DNA of 64,000 bases from CAYNQK01 sp964470375. Lineage in GTDB: Bacteria > Spirochaetota > Spirochaetia > Treponematales > JBGSOB01. This document shows positions 15,416 through 24,890 of the stretch, one piece after another (position 1 is the stretch's first letter; each line of letters opens with the position of its first letter). Where the stretch lies: NCBI GenBank assembly GCA_964470375.1, contig CAYYCP010000005.1, forward strand, positions 7,675 to 71,674, in the 5' to 3' direction. Both the position numbers and the translations under genes were made by a program. The notes beneath the pieces were generated by a model. That model had not been told where the DNA came from. It ran no database searches and saw only the letters and a program-made list of their open reading frames with translations.

Positions 15416-17823
15416 CTATTTTTCCGTGGCCCGGTAGACGCCGTCCCAGTCAGGTCCGGGCGGATTCTTGGAGAAGTAAATAGAGCGAGCCAGGAAGACC
15501 TCGGAGGGACCGTCCTTGAAATCGTCGATGTTCTTCTTGAAGGCGGCCGCGGCGACCTTCCAGGCCTGCTTGCGGTAGGCCGCCAGGCCCTTCTCGAAGG
15601 TCTCCTTGATCTGAACCAGTTTGGGCTGGGCCTTGGNNNNNNNNNNNNNNNNNNNNNNNNNNNNNNNNNNNNNNNNNNNNNNNNNNNNNNNNNNNNNNNN
15701 NNNNNNNNNNNNNNNNNNNNNNNNNNNNNNNNNNNNGCCAGGCCCTTCTCGAAGGTCTCCTTGATCTGAACCAGTTTGGGCTGGGCCTTGGGTATCTCCT
15801 GGAGGATCTCGAAGATGCGCACAGGTTCGGTCTTGCCCTTGACGGCGATGAAGTCCAGCTCGCGGCAGAGGAAATGCTCCTTGACGCGCTCGTAGACCGC
15901 CTCGGTGATGATGGCTTTGGAGGAATACTGCTTGTTCTGCCCCTCCAACCTGGCGGCCAAGTTGACCGTGTCGCCGATGGAGGTGAAGTCCATGCGCTCA
16001 CGGGCGCCCACGGAGCCGAAGACCACGTGGCCGGTGTTGATGCCAATGCCGATGGCCACGATAGGCAGGCCTTCCTTCTCGCGTTTTTCCTTCTCGGCCA
16101 TCATGGCGTGGCGAATCTGCATGGCCGCCCGGCAGGCGTTGATCTCCTTGTCAGGGCCGTCGAAGAAGGCCATCATCTCGTCGCCCACGAATTTGTCCAC
16201 GTCGCCGTGGTTCTCCAGGATGATCTCGGTCTCAAGGTCGAGGTAGCGGTTGAGGACGCTCACGACTTGATCCGGCTGCATGCCTTCGCACAGAGTGGTG
16301 AAGCCGCGGATATCGGTGAAGAGGAAGGTGAGCTCACGGTCCGTGCTGGAAGCAGTACCCTTCTCGGCCTGCTTGAGGGTGGAGGCTGAGATGTAGGGGA
16401 TGATGCCGCGGATGACCGTGACCATATCGCCGATCTCGCCGGACAGCTGCTGGATCTCGTCTCGGCTTTCAACGACATTGGCATAGACCAGGGTGTTGGC
16501 GGATACGCGGGCCTGGCCGCGGATCATGCTGCGCAGGCTGTCGGATATCTTGCGCACGTTCATCCTGAGGAAAAGAAGCGGGTTAACTATCAGGTTGCCG
16601 ACTACGTAGATGAGGACGATGGCTAGGTAAAGGAAGATGGTGGTCAAGGCTATGACCGTGTTCTGGGTGCGGAAATAGGGCTTCATGATGACACTTTCCT
16701 TGAAAGTCATCGCGGAGAAGCCCAGGAGGCGCTCGCGCTTGACGCGCTCCTCGCCGCGCTTCTCAGTCTCCACCTTCAGGATGGGAGCCACGAAGATGCG
16801 GGCGCGGGCCTGGGAATCATAGCGGTTCACGGCATTCTTGCTTTTGGAGAAGCTGGCAGCCAGGTCGGCCGCAAGAGCTGGATCGAGGGGCGGGATGGCG
16901 GGGTACTGCGTATCCTTGTCAAGGGTGGAGAATTCGGCCTTGAACTCGGGCAGGGATGCAGGCAGGGCGTCCAGGAAGGCGTCCGCCTTGAGGTTAGTGT
17001 AGATGGTCAGCGAGTCGTAGGCGAATTCCGCGCGCGAGTTGATCTCGACTTGCTTGTTCATGTATTCGAACATGGCCACGCTGTCGCCCAGGTTGACGCG
17101 ATAGATGGAGGCGGCCTGCTCAATCTGGCTGCGCGCACCGTCGCCCACGGCCTTGATGATGGTGGCCCGGTAATTATTGAGGAGGATGACGCTCAAGACG
17201 ATCAGGATGAAGGATATGATGCCGATGAAGGCGAAGAAGAGCTTGGTGCGGATACGGAAGAGAATTTCGATGAAGGTGGGTTTACTGTCCGCTTCGGTGA
17301 TGTCCTTCATGGACTTCTTGAAGGCTCGATACTCGCGGATGAAGGGATTGCGCTGATTGAGGCTCTTGAGAAGGATTATCACCGCGACTACGCTCCAAGC
17401 CAGTCCCAGGGCGCCCAGTACGTACGCTATCGGCGGCATTTGGGCGAAATAGGCGGGAGAGTCCGCAAAGGCCAGGACAGGGATGGTGAATACGTAGACC
17501 ATGATGGCCGCGCTGAGGATCCTGAGCAGGGAGCTGAAGAGCCCGTCCGCCCTGCCGAAGGGGCCCAGCCTGTCGCCTAAGAATACGCACAGGGCACTGA
17601 AGAGGCCGAAGGCGGGAACCAGATAGACCGCGAAGAGAAGGATACCGGCGAAGCTGCCGGGCAATGCTGCTGCGAAGGTCATGGGCATGGAGAAGGGCAT
17701 GAAGCGGACGCCGGGATCAGCCCCACGCAGGGGACCCGTGGCCACAGGCAGGAAGAACCAGGCTATAAGGGCCAGTCCGGCTACTCCATCGGCAATGCTG
17801 AGGATGCGCTTCTTGTCGGCCAT
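15416..17823 (-). CDS. Membrane-bound class III adenylate cyclase (interrupted by artefactual gap)
   Basis: A signalling enzyme making cAMP. The N-terminus has about four hydrophobic helices (residues 1-160), then a helix, an extracytoplasmic sensor of ~170 residues, another helix (TVIALTTIFLYLAIVLIYVVG) and a HAMP-like linker. The C-terminal cyclase domain has FLFTDIRGFTTLCEG (metal Asp), VDKFVGDEMMAFF (second metal Asp, adenine-type Lys) and IGDTVNLAARLEGQ (catalytic Asn/Arg). The 100-N gap with a duplicated 55-bp flank throws the frame; removing 155 bp restores 750 residues ending in DWDGVYRATEK at stop 15416-15418. AAGGAG precedes ATG 17823. Its product may act on the Crp-type regulator at 58.5 kb, which is inference. 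Confidence 0.88.
15582..15791. other. Assembly gap of 100 N flanked by identical 55-bp sequences
   Basis: 15582-15636 is identical to 15737-15791, with Ns at 15637-15736. Deleting one copy plus the Ns (155 bp) restores the cyclase reading frame. This is an unmerged contig overlap, not a biological repeat. Confidence 0.93.
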
Positions 17824-17844
17824 GGTGGGCTCCTTGTTTTTTGG

Positions 17845-19352
17845 CTAATTATCGCCCGCGAGGGCGCGGATCTTGGTATTGGCCCGGTCCAGATAGGCCT
17901 GGGCTTGTTCATAGCCGGGGTTGATTTTGACAATCATGCGGAAGCCGTCCCGAGCCGTCTCGTAGTCCTCGTCGTTGTAGGCCGCCACGGAATCCGCATA
18001 AAGGGTTTTCATCTTGGCCTCGATTACAGCCTTCTTGGCGGTCAGCTTGTCCTTGTTAGCCTGCTGCTTAACCTTTAACACGTTGGCGTTGATGAGGTCC
18101 CATGCCCCGGGAAGGTCGCCCCGGGCTATGGCCGAGTCCACTGTCTGGAGCATGTCGTCAATTTCGGCGTCGTAATCCCGGGCCGCCGGGGCGGCCGTAG
18201 CCGCCGGTTTGCCCGTGCCGGCGACCGGTTGCGCCGCGGGCTTGGCCCCGGCCGCGACCGGCTTGGCTCCGGCCGCGGCGGCCTTGGCGATCTTGGNNNN
18301 NNNNNNNNNNNNNNNNNNNNNNNNNNNNNNNNNNNNNNNNNNNNNNNNNNNNNNNNNNNNNNNNNNNNNNNNNNNNNNNNNNNNNNNNNNNNNNNNTTGG
18401 CCCCGGCCGCGACCGGCTTGGCTCCGGCCGCGGCGGCCTTGGCGATCTTGGTCTTGAGGTCCAGGGCCTCGTTGGTTCGCGACACAGCGATGGCCTGGGA
18501 GACGCGACTGTTGGCAGACTCGTACTTTTTAGCGGCGTAGAGATCCCCGGCCCAGGCGTAGTAGATATCGTACATCAGGGCGTTGACCTCGGGATTGCCC
18601 TCCTTGCTCACGCCGGCCATGGTCTTGTTGGCGCGCAGAGCGGCCACCTCGGCCTCGGCGTACTGCTTCTTGGCCAACTTGGCCTTGGCCTCGTCGATGT
18701 CCTTGCGGGCGGTGGAGGCTACTATCTCGTCCAAGGATTTCTTGACTGAGCCGGCGTCCTTGTTGGCCGGGTCTATCTGCTGAATTTCACCGATCAGCTT
18801 GGTGGTCTGGGGAACCAGCTTGGCTATCTCAGTGGCGTTCTTCTCGGCTTTGAGCTTTTTCTCGAGCTCGGCCAGCTTGGCGACCCGTTTCTGGATGACC
18901 TGCTTGCGCAGGTCGGCCGTCTCTGCCTTGAGTTTGATAATTTCCCCGTCCAAGGCGTTGAGATCCTGGGCCCGCTGGGTGGCTAGGACAAGCTCGTAAT
19001 CCTCGCTCTCGGTGCGGTTCTTCTTCTCCTTCAGGGCCTTGGCGGTCTTGACGAAGCCGGCGAAGCGCAGGGACTTGAAAGAGTCCGTCTTGGCCAGGTA
19101 CTCCTGGGCCTTCAGGTTGGCGGGATCCGCCTGAAGGGCGGCTTCGAAGTAGCTGCGCACCTCCGGTATGGCCTTGAGGTCATTTTTCTCCATGAGTTTT
19201 TCGTTATACAGCGCCAAGCCCTTCTGGAAGATGATCTCAGATTTTTCCTCCGGGCTGAGGTTCTTGCTGATAAATTGATCCGGACCGGTGGATAGGCAGG
19301 AGCTAAGGGCGATGACGAGGGTAAGTGCCGCCAGGGCGAACTTGGGACTCAT
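17845..19352 (-). CDS. Repeat-rich coiled-coil lipoprotein (interrupted by artefactual gap)
   Basis: The signal peptide ends IALSSC, a lipoprotein lipobox. The mature part is almost wholly helical: TPR-like segments (FQKGLALYNEKL, YFEAALQADPANLKAQEYLAK), a long Lys/Glu coiled coil (residues ~130-230), an Ala/Pro/Lys linker and a last TPR-like unit (YNDEDYETARDGFRMIVKINPGYEQAQAYLDRA). The 100-N gap lies in the Ala/Pro linker. After removing 155 bp the gene is one frame of 450 residues, ending IRALAGDN. GGAGGA precedes ATG 19352. It ends 21 bases before the cyclase ATG and is transcribed in the same direction, so the two are probably one operon with this gene first. It is likely a periplasm-facing scaffold; no specific function is recognised. 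Confidence 0.75.
18242..18451. other. Assembly gap of 100 N flanked by identical 55-bp sequences
   Basis: 18242-18296 is identical to 18397-18451, with Ns at 18297-18396. Collapsing the duplicate restores the lipoprotein frame. It falls in a low-complexity Ala/Pro/Lys-coding stretch. Confidence 0.92.
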
Positions 19353-19549
19353 GTAGGTCCTCCGGTCGAAACGTTTTCCCGTTCAATCTACACCATTTCG
19401 CCAGGCGTTTCAATGAAGAACCCGGCCTGACGCTTGGGGGCGAAGCGTCAATTGAAAAGCCCCCGATCATGGGGTATTGTTGTCCGGCGACTGCATCGAG
19501 AAGGTCATCCCGTGGCGAATCGGCGGGGGGAGGGGATGTGAGGAGACGC

Positions 19550-20272
19550 ATGTACCTACCGGGGATGGTGCTCTCCCTTCACCTAGCCGCGGCCGCGACG
19601 CCCTGGTCCCTTGGCCTGGGCATAGGGCCCCAATTCTCCGCACCCCTCGCGGAAAGGACCGCAGCCGTCTCTGATTCGCTCTCCCTCTCATCAGGCGGAA
19701 TTCCTATTTTGCTTCCCGGACCGGGCATAGATGCCTTCGCCTTCGCGGAATGGGCCGCCAATGACTTCCTGAGCCTCGGCCTGCGCGCCGGCTACGATTT
19801 CAAGGCCGCTTTCCTCATCGCCAGCCCCCTCGATTGGTGGTCGATGCGGAGCTCCGGGGCGGCCGTCGAGTGCTACGCCCGCGGAAGGGCGCTGAGCTCA
19901 GCCGCGGGGAGCTTGGGCCTGGGCGCCGGAATCCTCCTCGGGCTCGGGCCGGAGGACGCCGCGGAAGACATGCGCTCCGGCGGATACGATATCGGCCTGG
20001 GCGGTTCGAAGGCCATAGCATGTTTTCTGGGCCTGGCGGGGCGGATCGGCTGGGAATGGCCGCCGGCGGCCTCCGGGCCCGGGAACCTCCGCTGGGGCTT
20101 GCGGACCGAGCTGGGGGTCCAATGGCTGGCTTTGGCAACCGCCGATTTCAAGACGGCCTTCATGCCCGCCTTCCCCATCGGCCTCAGCCTGGATATCGGG
20201 CTTGTCCTCGGGCCCCCTCGACGGGTTTCTCCTCCGCCAGGCATTCTGGAGGAAATTGGAGAAGTACAATGA
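19550..20272 (+). CDS. Predicted exported outer-membrane-like protein upstream of the M30 peptidase
   Basis: A ~240-residue protein with a short signal peptide (MYLPGMVLSLHLAAAA) followed by glycine/aromatic beta-rich segments (WSLGLGIGPQFSAPL, FLSLGLRAGYDFKAAF, LGLGAGILLGLGPE, GLRTELGVQWLALATADF, FPIGLSLDIGLVLG), consistent with an outer-membrane barrel. No family recognised. ATG 19550 has AGGAG 4 bases upstream; GTG 19538 is an alternative giving four extra residues. The open frame further upstream has no coding look. Its stop overlaps the next start (ATGA), so it is translated together with the M30 lipoprotein. Confidence 0.6.
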   Translation: MYLPGMVLSLHLAAAATPWSLGLGIGPQFSAPLAERTAAVSDSLSLSSGGIPILLPGPGIDAFAFAEWAANDFLSLGLRAGYDFKAAFLIASPLDWWSMRSSGAAVECYARGRALSSAAGSLGLGAGILLGLGPEDAAEDMRSGGYDIGLGGSKAIACFLGLAGRIGWEWPPAASGPGNLRWGLRTELGVQWLALATADFKTAFMPAFPIGLSLDIGLVLGPPRRVSPPPGILEEIGEVQ

Positions 20273-22047
20273 GGCTTTTCCGCCGCGCGGTCTATCCCGC
20301 CATCCTCATTATACTGCTCATTCTTCTAACCGCCTGCCCGGGGCCGCCCCCGGGCGGCCTCATGCTCCATGACCTGGGCATGCGCAAGGGCCGTTTCAGC
20401 TATCGGATCGATATGGGCTCCGAGCCCAAGGACCTCATTTTTATCTTCGGGAATCCGAACAGCGACGACATGGACAATGGCATCCGCATCCAAGGGGGCT
20501 CCCTCCAGGGAGCCGAAGCCCGGGCGGCCCAGGCGGCCAGTGGCCTCCTGGCGGTTTCCGGCCGGACCGGGATGAAGACTGCCTTGCCGGACATGCCCGG
20601 CCTGCCCCGCCCCGACATGAGCGCCTTCACGGAGAGAATAAGTGCGCGCCGGGTGGATGCCTCCGCCCGGGCCCTGCCCAAGGCTGTCTCAGCGCCGAAC
20701 GCGGACTATGTCGGCTGGCCCCGCCTATTCAACGTGCATGTCTTCGAGCATCCCGCATCTGGGCCCCAACCGCCGACCGAGGTTCAGGCCACCTGCCAGT
20801 GGATCTCCGGGGAGAATTCCGATTCTCTGGTCAGCTTCCCGGATGGGAGCCAAAGGAAACTCTCGATCTGGGTGGCAAACGACCAATTGGAAGAGAACTC
20901 GGGTCCCATCACCGCGGATATGGTGGAGGCCATGGCCGAGCGCTTCTTCGGGAGCCCGGGTTCCAGGGGGGAATCTATCTACGCCTGGGTCACCGCCATC
21001 CTGGGGCCGGAATGGGGCGATACCGGGGAGGCCGGCCTGGTTCCCTTCGACCGCTGCATTTCCATCCTCGTCTACGATATCGATGCGGACGAAAGCCCGA
21101 ACGGCGGCTACATAGGCTACTTCGACCCCAGCGACACGATCATGGGCGCAGGCTCCAACGAGAGGGTGATGTTCTACATGGATGCCCCCATGTTCGCCAA
21201 CGCGGACGATCCCGATACGGATATCACGGAAACCATCTGGTCCGAAACGGCCTATTGGCCGGGAGAAACCTTCTCCACCCTGGCCCACGAGTTCCAGCAC
21301 ATGATAGCCGCCTATCGCATCAGCCTCCTGGACGGAGATTACCCGCCGTCATGGTTCAACGAGATGTGCTCCCTGGCCATAGAGGACTTGGTGGCCGACA
21401 AGCTGGGAGTACCCGGCCCGCGCGGGGTTGAGGCGTCCGACTACGGGCCCGGTCCGAACCAAAACGAGAAGGGCTGGATACCCATTTACAACGAGTACAC
21501 AAGTTTCGGCCTGTCGGATTACTGGTTCGATTACGCGGAAGACCCCTCGCCCGGCTACGCCATCAGCTACTCCTTCGGGGCCTATCTCCTGCGCAACTAC
21601 GGCGGGGCGGAATTCATGTGCAGGCTCTTTGAGGCAGATGGGGATTTCAAAACCCGGCTGGAGGCCGCGACCGGAAAGGTCTTCAAGGATCTATTAGCGC
21701 GTTGGCCGGCGGCAGTCCTCCTCTCCGCCCGCCAAGACGCCCCGGCCGATCTGCGCTTCAATAGCGGTGCCTCCTTCGACAGCAGCGTGGGCGGGATTCA
21801 GTACCGCCTGGGCTCCATCAATTTCTACCTCTACCAGCACGAGTATGAGGAATATGAGGGCGGCTTTCCCATAGGCACCCATACGCAGAACGGGCCCTAT
21901 TTCGAGATGGCGGCCACCCTCGGGGATCTGAGGTACATCGACGCATATTCCAGCATCATGTACCGGGCCGAGTACCAGCAGATCGGCGAGAAGGTCTTCG
22001 ACATCTACCTGCCCAGGCCTCTGCGCGTCCTTGCCCTCATGCCCTGA
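20269..22047 (+). CDS. M30 (hyicolysin-type) zinc metallopeptidase lipoprotein
   Basis: A 592-residue lipoprotein; the signal peptide ends ILLTAC. The zinc site HEFQH is at residues 340-344 with the third ligand Glu at 365 (WFNEMCSLAIEDL), the HExxH-like pattern of peptidase family M30 known from staphylococcal hyicolysin and spirochaetes. The upstream half has a typical M30 lead-in (LSIWVANDQL, ITADMVEAMAERFFG, ISILVYDIDADESPNGGYIGYF). It is probably anchored to an envelope membrane and degrades extracellular or periplasmic protein. The frame is open far upstream, but ATG 20269 begins the signal peptide and overlaps the previous stop by 4 bases. Confidence 0.85.
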   Translation: MRLFRRAVYPAILIILLILLTACPGPPPGGLMLHDLGMRKGRFSYRIDMGSEPKDLIFIFGNPNSDDMDNGIRIQGGSLQGAEARAAQAASGLLAVSGRTGMKTALPDMPGLPRPDMSAFTERISARRVDASARALPKAVSAPNADYVGWPRLFNVHVFEHPASGPQPPTEVQATCQWISGENSDSLVSFPDGSQRKLSIWVANDQLEENSGPITADMVEAMAERFFGSPGSRGESIYAWVTAILGPEWGDTGEAGLVPFDRCISILVYDIDADESPNGGYIGYFDPSDTIMGAGSNERVMFYMDAPMFANADDPDTDITETIWSETAYWPGETFSTLAHEFQHMIAAYRISLLDGDYPPSWFNEMCSLAIEDLVADKLGVPGPRGVEASDYGPGPNQNEKGWIPIYNEYTSFGLSDYWFDYAEDPSPGYAISYSFGAYLLRNYGGAEFMCRLFEADGDFKTRLEAATGKVFKDLLARWPAAVLLSARQDAPADLRFNSGASFDSSVGGIQYRLGSINFYLYQHEYEEYEGGFPIGTHTQNGPYFEMAATLGDLRYIDAYSSIMYRAEYQQIGEKVFDIYLPRPLRVLALMP

Positions 22048-22075
22048 GGGCCTGGCGGGCTCGGCCGGCCGCGGG

Positions 22076-23266
22076 TCAGGCCAGGCCCTGCAGGAGGGCT
22101 CGGGCGTCGTCGGCGCCGAGATCGGCGATGCTGTCGCGGCCGGAGGCGCCCGCGGCGGCCTCATCGAGGTCTGCCGCGCTGAAGCCCCATGAAGCCAGCG
22201 AGGGCAGGCCCGCCCTGGTGACGAGGGATTCCAGACCCTCCACGAGTCTCCCGGCGAAGTCCCTGTCCTCCGCCATGGAGCCGTAGATACCCGGGAAGAG
22301 GCGGCGGCATGCCTCCGCCATGCGGGCCAATCCTTCTGCCGCGTTAGTGTCTTTTTTTACGCGGCCGGCATCCAAGGCGTCTAGGGTGAGGGCGAAGGCT
22401 CCCGGGAGGAGGGAGCCGCAGATGGCTCCGTGGGGCGCATCCCTGAGGGCGCCCAGGCGTCCGGCTATGCCGTGACTGAGTCCCAGGCCGGCATGGGCTA
22501 TGCCCACGCCGGAGAACATGGCGGCATGTTGGAGGTCCAGCCAGGCGGCCTCGTCCAGTTCGGCACGGAGGAGGGCTTCCAGCCTGCGGCCGATCAAGCT
22601 CAGGCCATGGAAGACGAAGGCGTCGCTCAGGGGGCAAGCCCTGGCCGAGGTGGCCGCCTCAAGGAGCTGGGAGAGGGCGTCGAGGGCGCAGGCCAGGGCC
22701 GTCTCGCGGGGGCATTCCAGGAGGCAGAGCGGGTCGAGGATGGTGATGTCGGGAAGGAAGTTGGGATGCCTCAGGCTGCGCTTGAAGAGGCGGCCGGCCG
22801 GGTCTCGGCCCTTGATGACGGCGTTGAAGGTGGCCTCAGAGCCGGTGCCGGCCGTGCTGGGACAGGCCGCCCAAGGCAGACGACGACCGTCATGGGCCTT
22901 ATTGCCATGGCCTTCCAGGTAATCAGCGCAGGAGCCTTCCGCGGGCAGGAGGGCGGCCAGGGCCTTGGCGGTGTCGAGGGCCGAGCCGCCCCCAAGACCC
23001 ATCAAAGCATCGATCCTGCCTCGATAGGCCGAGGCTAGGCCGTCGATAAGGGAGACGTCCGGTTCCGCATGCACAGCCTCGACGGAAATGCTGAGCCCCT
23101 CGGCGCGCAATGAGGATGTAAGCCGTCCTAGAATGCCCCTGCGCTCCAGGCTGCGTGAACCGCAAAGGATCAGTATGCGCCCGCCCAGGGACGCCAGGAC
23201 TGTCCCGGCAGTCTCCAGGGCCCCTGTTCCGGCGAGGACGCGGGGGGGGAGCCAGTACTCGGCCAT
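22076..23266 (-). CDS. Iron-containing (group III) alcohol dehydrogenase
   Basis: A 396-residue NAD(P)-dependent dehydrogenase. It has the GLGGGSALDTAKALAAL nucleotide-binding motif, STAGTGSEATFNAVI, and metal-site positions ALDALSQLLEA, GLGLSHGIAG and DAPHGAICG. Two His and the Asp ligands are present, but the first His is Gln (DALSQ), as in a recognised subset of the family. The substrate cannot be predicted. ATG 23266 was chosen over the longer frame because it matches the family start and has TGAGG upstream. It lies 8 bases after the stop of the small monooxygenase gene, so both form an operon driven from 23572-23600. Confidence 0.85.
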   Translation of the reverse strand: MAEYWLPPRVLAGTGALETAGTVLASLGGRILILCGSRSLERRGILGRLTSSLRAEGLSISVEAVHAEPDVSLIDGLASAYRGRIDALMGLGGGSALDTAKALAALLPAEGSCADYLEGHGNKAHDGRRLPWAACPSTAGTGSEATFNAVIKGRDPAGRLFKRSLRHPNFLPDITILDPLCLLECPRETALACALDALSQLLEAATSARACPLSDAFVFHGLSLIGRRLEALLRAELDEAAWLDLQHAAMFSGVGIAHAGLGLSHGIAGRLGALRDAPHGAICGSLLPGAFALTLDALDAGRVKKDTNAAEGLARMAEACRRLFPGIYGSMAEDRDFAGRLVEGLESLVTRAGLPSLASWGFSAADLDEAAAGASGRDSIADLGADDARALLQGLA

Positions 23267-23274
23267 GGCGGGCC

Positions 23275-23565
23275 TCAGGGTTTGATGCCGATGAAGGGCT
23301 GGCCATGGCGCGGCTCGGCCATCATAGGCTCCACGGCGCTTCGCCATTCCCGGTAATGAGCGGTATCTTTATGGGCGGCGGCCGAGGCCTCGTCGGCGTA
23401 GGCCTCATAGAGGACAAAACGCCGGGAATCGGCCTTATCCTGGAGGAAATCGAAGCGCAGGTTCCCGGGCTCCAGGACACTGGCTTGGTGGTTGGCGATG
23501 GTGGCGCGGATGAAGTCATCCACCATTCCGTCCTTGACGTAGACGCTCACGATAGTGACGACCAT
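23275..23565 (-). CDS. Antibiotic biosynthesis monooxygenase (ABM) family protein
   Basis: A 96-residue dimeric ferredoxin-like protein. The order IVSVYVKDGMVDDFI, LEPGNLRFDFLQD, FVLYEAYADEASAAAHKDTAHY and MMAEPRHGQPF is typical of ABM proteins close to LsrG / YgiN quinol monooxygenases. It could oxidise a quinol or a small aldehyde/diketone, which fits being the first gene of an operon with an alcohol dehydrogenase. No RBS precedes ATG 23565; instead a -10 lies 6 bases upstream, so the mRNA is probably leaderless. Confidence 0.8.
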   Translation of the reverse strand: MVVTIVSVYVKDGMVDDFIRATIANHQASVLEPGNLRFDFLQDKADSRRFVLYEAYADEASAAAHKDTAHYREWRSAVEPMMAEPRHGQPFIGIKP

Positions 23566-23571
23566 GCAGGA

Positions 23572-23600
23572 AGTCTAGGCCGGTAGACCGGTACGGTCAA
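23572..23600 (-). promoter_or_regulatory. Leaderless promoter with internal operator-like repeat
   Basis: On the minus strand TTGACC (23600-23595), 17-base spacer, TAGACT (23577-23572), 6 bases, ATG 23565. The spacer contains CCGGT-AG-ACCGG (23580-23591), an inverted repeat placed to block RNA polymerase if bound by a repressor. Confidence 0.65.
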
Positions 23601-23645
23601 GCGCAGAATAGTGGATGCGAAAAGGGTAACTAGGAGGCGATCAGG

Positions 23646-24392
23646 ATGTTTAGGTATCGAATGAAGAGCTTTCTTCACTCAGCCTCCTTTTTCTGGGGTT
23701 CCGCGGCGTTCCTCCTCATCGCCGCGGGACCCCGCCTTTTTGCCTTGGATCCGGATGCGGCCTGGCGGACAGCCGCCGAGATGGCAGCCCGCGCTCATGG
23801 CCTGCGTCCGGCCATGATGCGAATGACCACCACCGACCTGGACTCCAAGGGGTCGGTCATTTCCACCGAGAATCAGGTCTCACGTATTCACTATGAATCT
23901 GACGGATCCATGCGGACTGAAATACTCAGCGCCACTAGGGACGGCAAGGACGTCAGCCAAGAGAAACGCGAGGAGGCCGCCAAGCAGAAACGTCAATCTG
24001 GAGCACAGAGCATGGGCGGCTTCGACATGCCGGATCCCCTGGTCGGGAAACCGGACTCTCTTAAGCTGGGTAGCGCCCGGGCCACCCGCCTGGGGGGACG
24101 GGCCGTCTGGGAATTCCCCTTCGAGGCCAAGGCCAACGGCCTCATGTCCAGCCATGGCAGCCTGCGCCTGGACGCCCAGACCGGGAGGCCGATAGAGATG
24201 GAGTATTCCTTCAAGCCCCTGCCCCTGGGAGTGAAGTATGCCACTATTCTTGTCCGCTACTCGCCCCTGGAGGGCTCGCCCCCGGTGGTGGATTCCGTCC
24301 TGATGCGCGTGGACGCCAACCTGCTGGTGTTCAAGAAGCGCGCGGACTTCCTTATGGAATTCTCGGAATACGAAGTCAGCGGGAGCGGCTGA
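23646..24392 (+). CDS. Secreted protein of unknown function
   Basis: A 248-residue protein. The N-terminus has a hydrophobic signal (SFFWGSAAFLLIAAGPRLFA) ending near residue 35. The mature part is beta-rich with RMTTTDLDSKGSVISTENQV, a Lys/Glu/Gln helix (KREEAAKQKRQSGAQ), then HGSLRLDAQTGRPIEMEYSFKPLP and a C-terminal LVFKKRADFLMEFSEYEV. The pattern recalls lipoprotein-carrier-like (LolA/LolB-type) or outer-membrane lipoprotein-sorting folds, but no family can be named. ATG 23646 has AGGAGG 8 bases upstream. It is a single gene divergent from the monooxygenase operon. Confidence 0.6.
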   Translation: MFRYRMKSFLHSASFFWGSAAFLLIAAGPRLFALDPDAAWRTAAEMAARAHGLRPAMMRMTTTDLDSKGSVISTENQVSRIHYESDGSMRTEILSATRDGKDVSQEKREEAAKQKRQSGAQSMGGFDMPDPLVGKPDSLKLGSARATRLGGRAVWEFPFEAKANGLMSSHGSLRLDAQTGRPIEMEYSFKPLPLGVKYATILVRYSPLEGSPPVVDSVLMRVDANLLVFKKRADFLMEFSEYEVSGSG

Positions 24393-24428
24393 GGGGATTC
24401 CGCTGAGACTGACTCGAGCGCGGGAGCC

Positions 24429-24890
24429 TCAGGTGAACTCCTTGCCGAGCAGGGTGTATTCCTGATCCAAGCCATTACGCATGTAGAAGGCGATGGCGCC
24501 CTTGTTGAAGGATTCCACGCCCACCTCTATCTCGTCCCAGCCACCCGCTCGGGCTTCCTCGATGGCGAAATTCAGGAGACGTTCACCGTAGCCCTTGCCG
24601 CGCTCGGATGCGTCTATCACCAATTCGTTGATCAGAGCTGTACCCTTGAGGTGGAGGATGGAACGGTAGTAGACCAACGAAATAAAACCCAGGATGCGGC
24701 CGTCCCGTTCCAAAACGTAAGATTTGTAGACATCCGGCAAGCCGGCCATCACGGCGAACTGGGCCTCCGCGGACATAGGCCCCGAATGCATTTCATAGTC
24801 TATGTGCTCGGCCAGCTGGATCATCAGCTCCATGATCCTCGGGATATCCTCGCGCCTCCACTCCCGGATGACTGCTTGGTCGTCTCTCAT
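24429..24890 (-). CDS. GNAT-family N-acetyltransferase
   Basis: A 153-residue acetyl-CoA-dependent acetyltransferase. It begins AVIREWRREDIPRIMELMIQL; motif A is INELVIDASERGKGYGERLLNFAIEEA (acetyl-CoA pyrophosphate loop GKGYGERL), followed by VESFNKGAIAFYMRNGL. The substrate is unknown; RimI-like or small-molecule acetylation are both possible. ATG 24890 has AAGGAGGG upstream. The ~195 bases between it and the CNNM gene hold no clear gene, only a short hydrophobic remnant-like frame without a start. Confidence 0.85.
   Translation of the reverse strand: MRDDQAVIREWRREDIPRIMELMIQLAEHIDYEMHSGPMSAEAQFAVMAGLPDVYKSYVLERDGRILGFISLVYYRSILHLKGTALINELVIDASERGKGYGERLLNFAIEEARAGGWDEIEVGVESFNKGAIAFYMRNGLDQEYTLLGKEFT

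Noticed and set aside
15416..17823. Adenylate cyclase as a frameshifted pseudogene
   Set aside because: The shift occurs only across the artefactual gap; collapsing the identical 55-bp flanks gives one uninterrupted frame with all catalytic residues.
15582..18451. The 55-bp repeats as a transposon or recombination signature
   Set aside because: Each pair is unique to its gap, always exactly 55 bp and always separated by exactly 100 Ns, which is an assembly pattern.
22076..23266. Loss of a metal ligand (His to Gln in DALSQ) as evidence for a dead alcohol dehydrogenase
   Set aside because: Gln at this site occurs in a recognised subset of the iron dehydrogenase family, so inactivity cannot be claimed.
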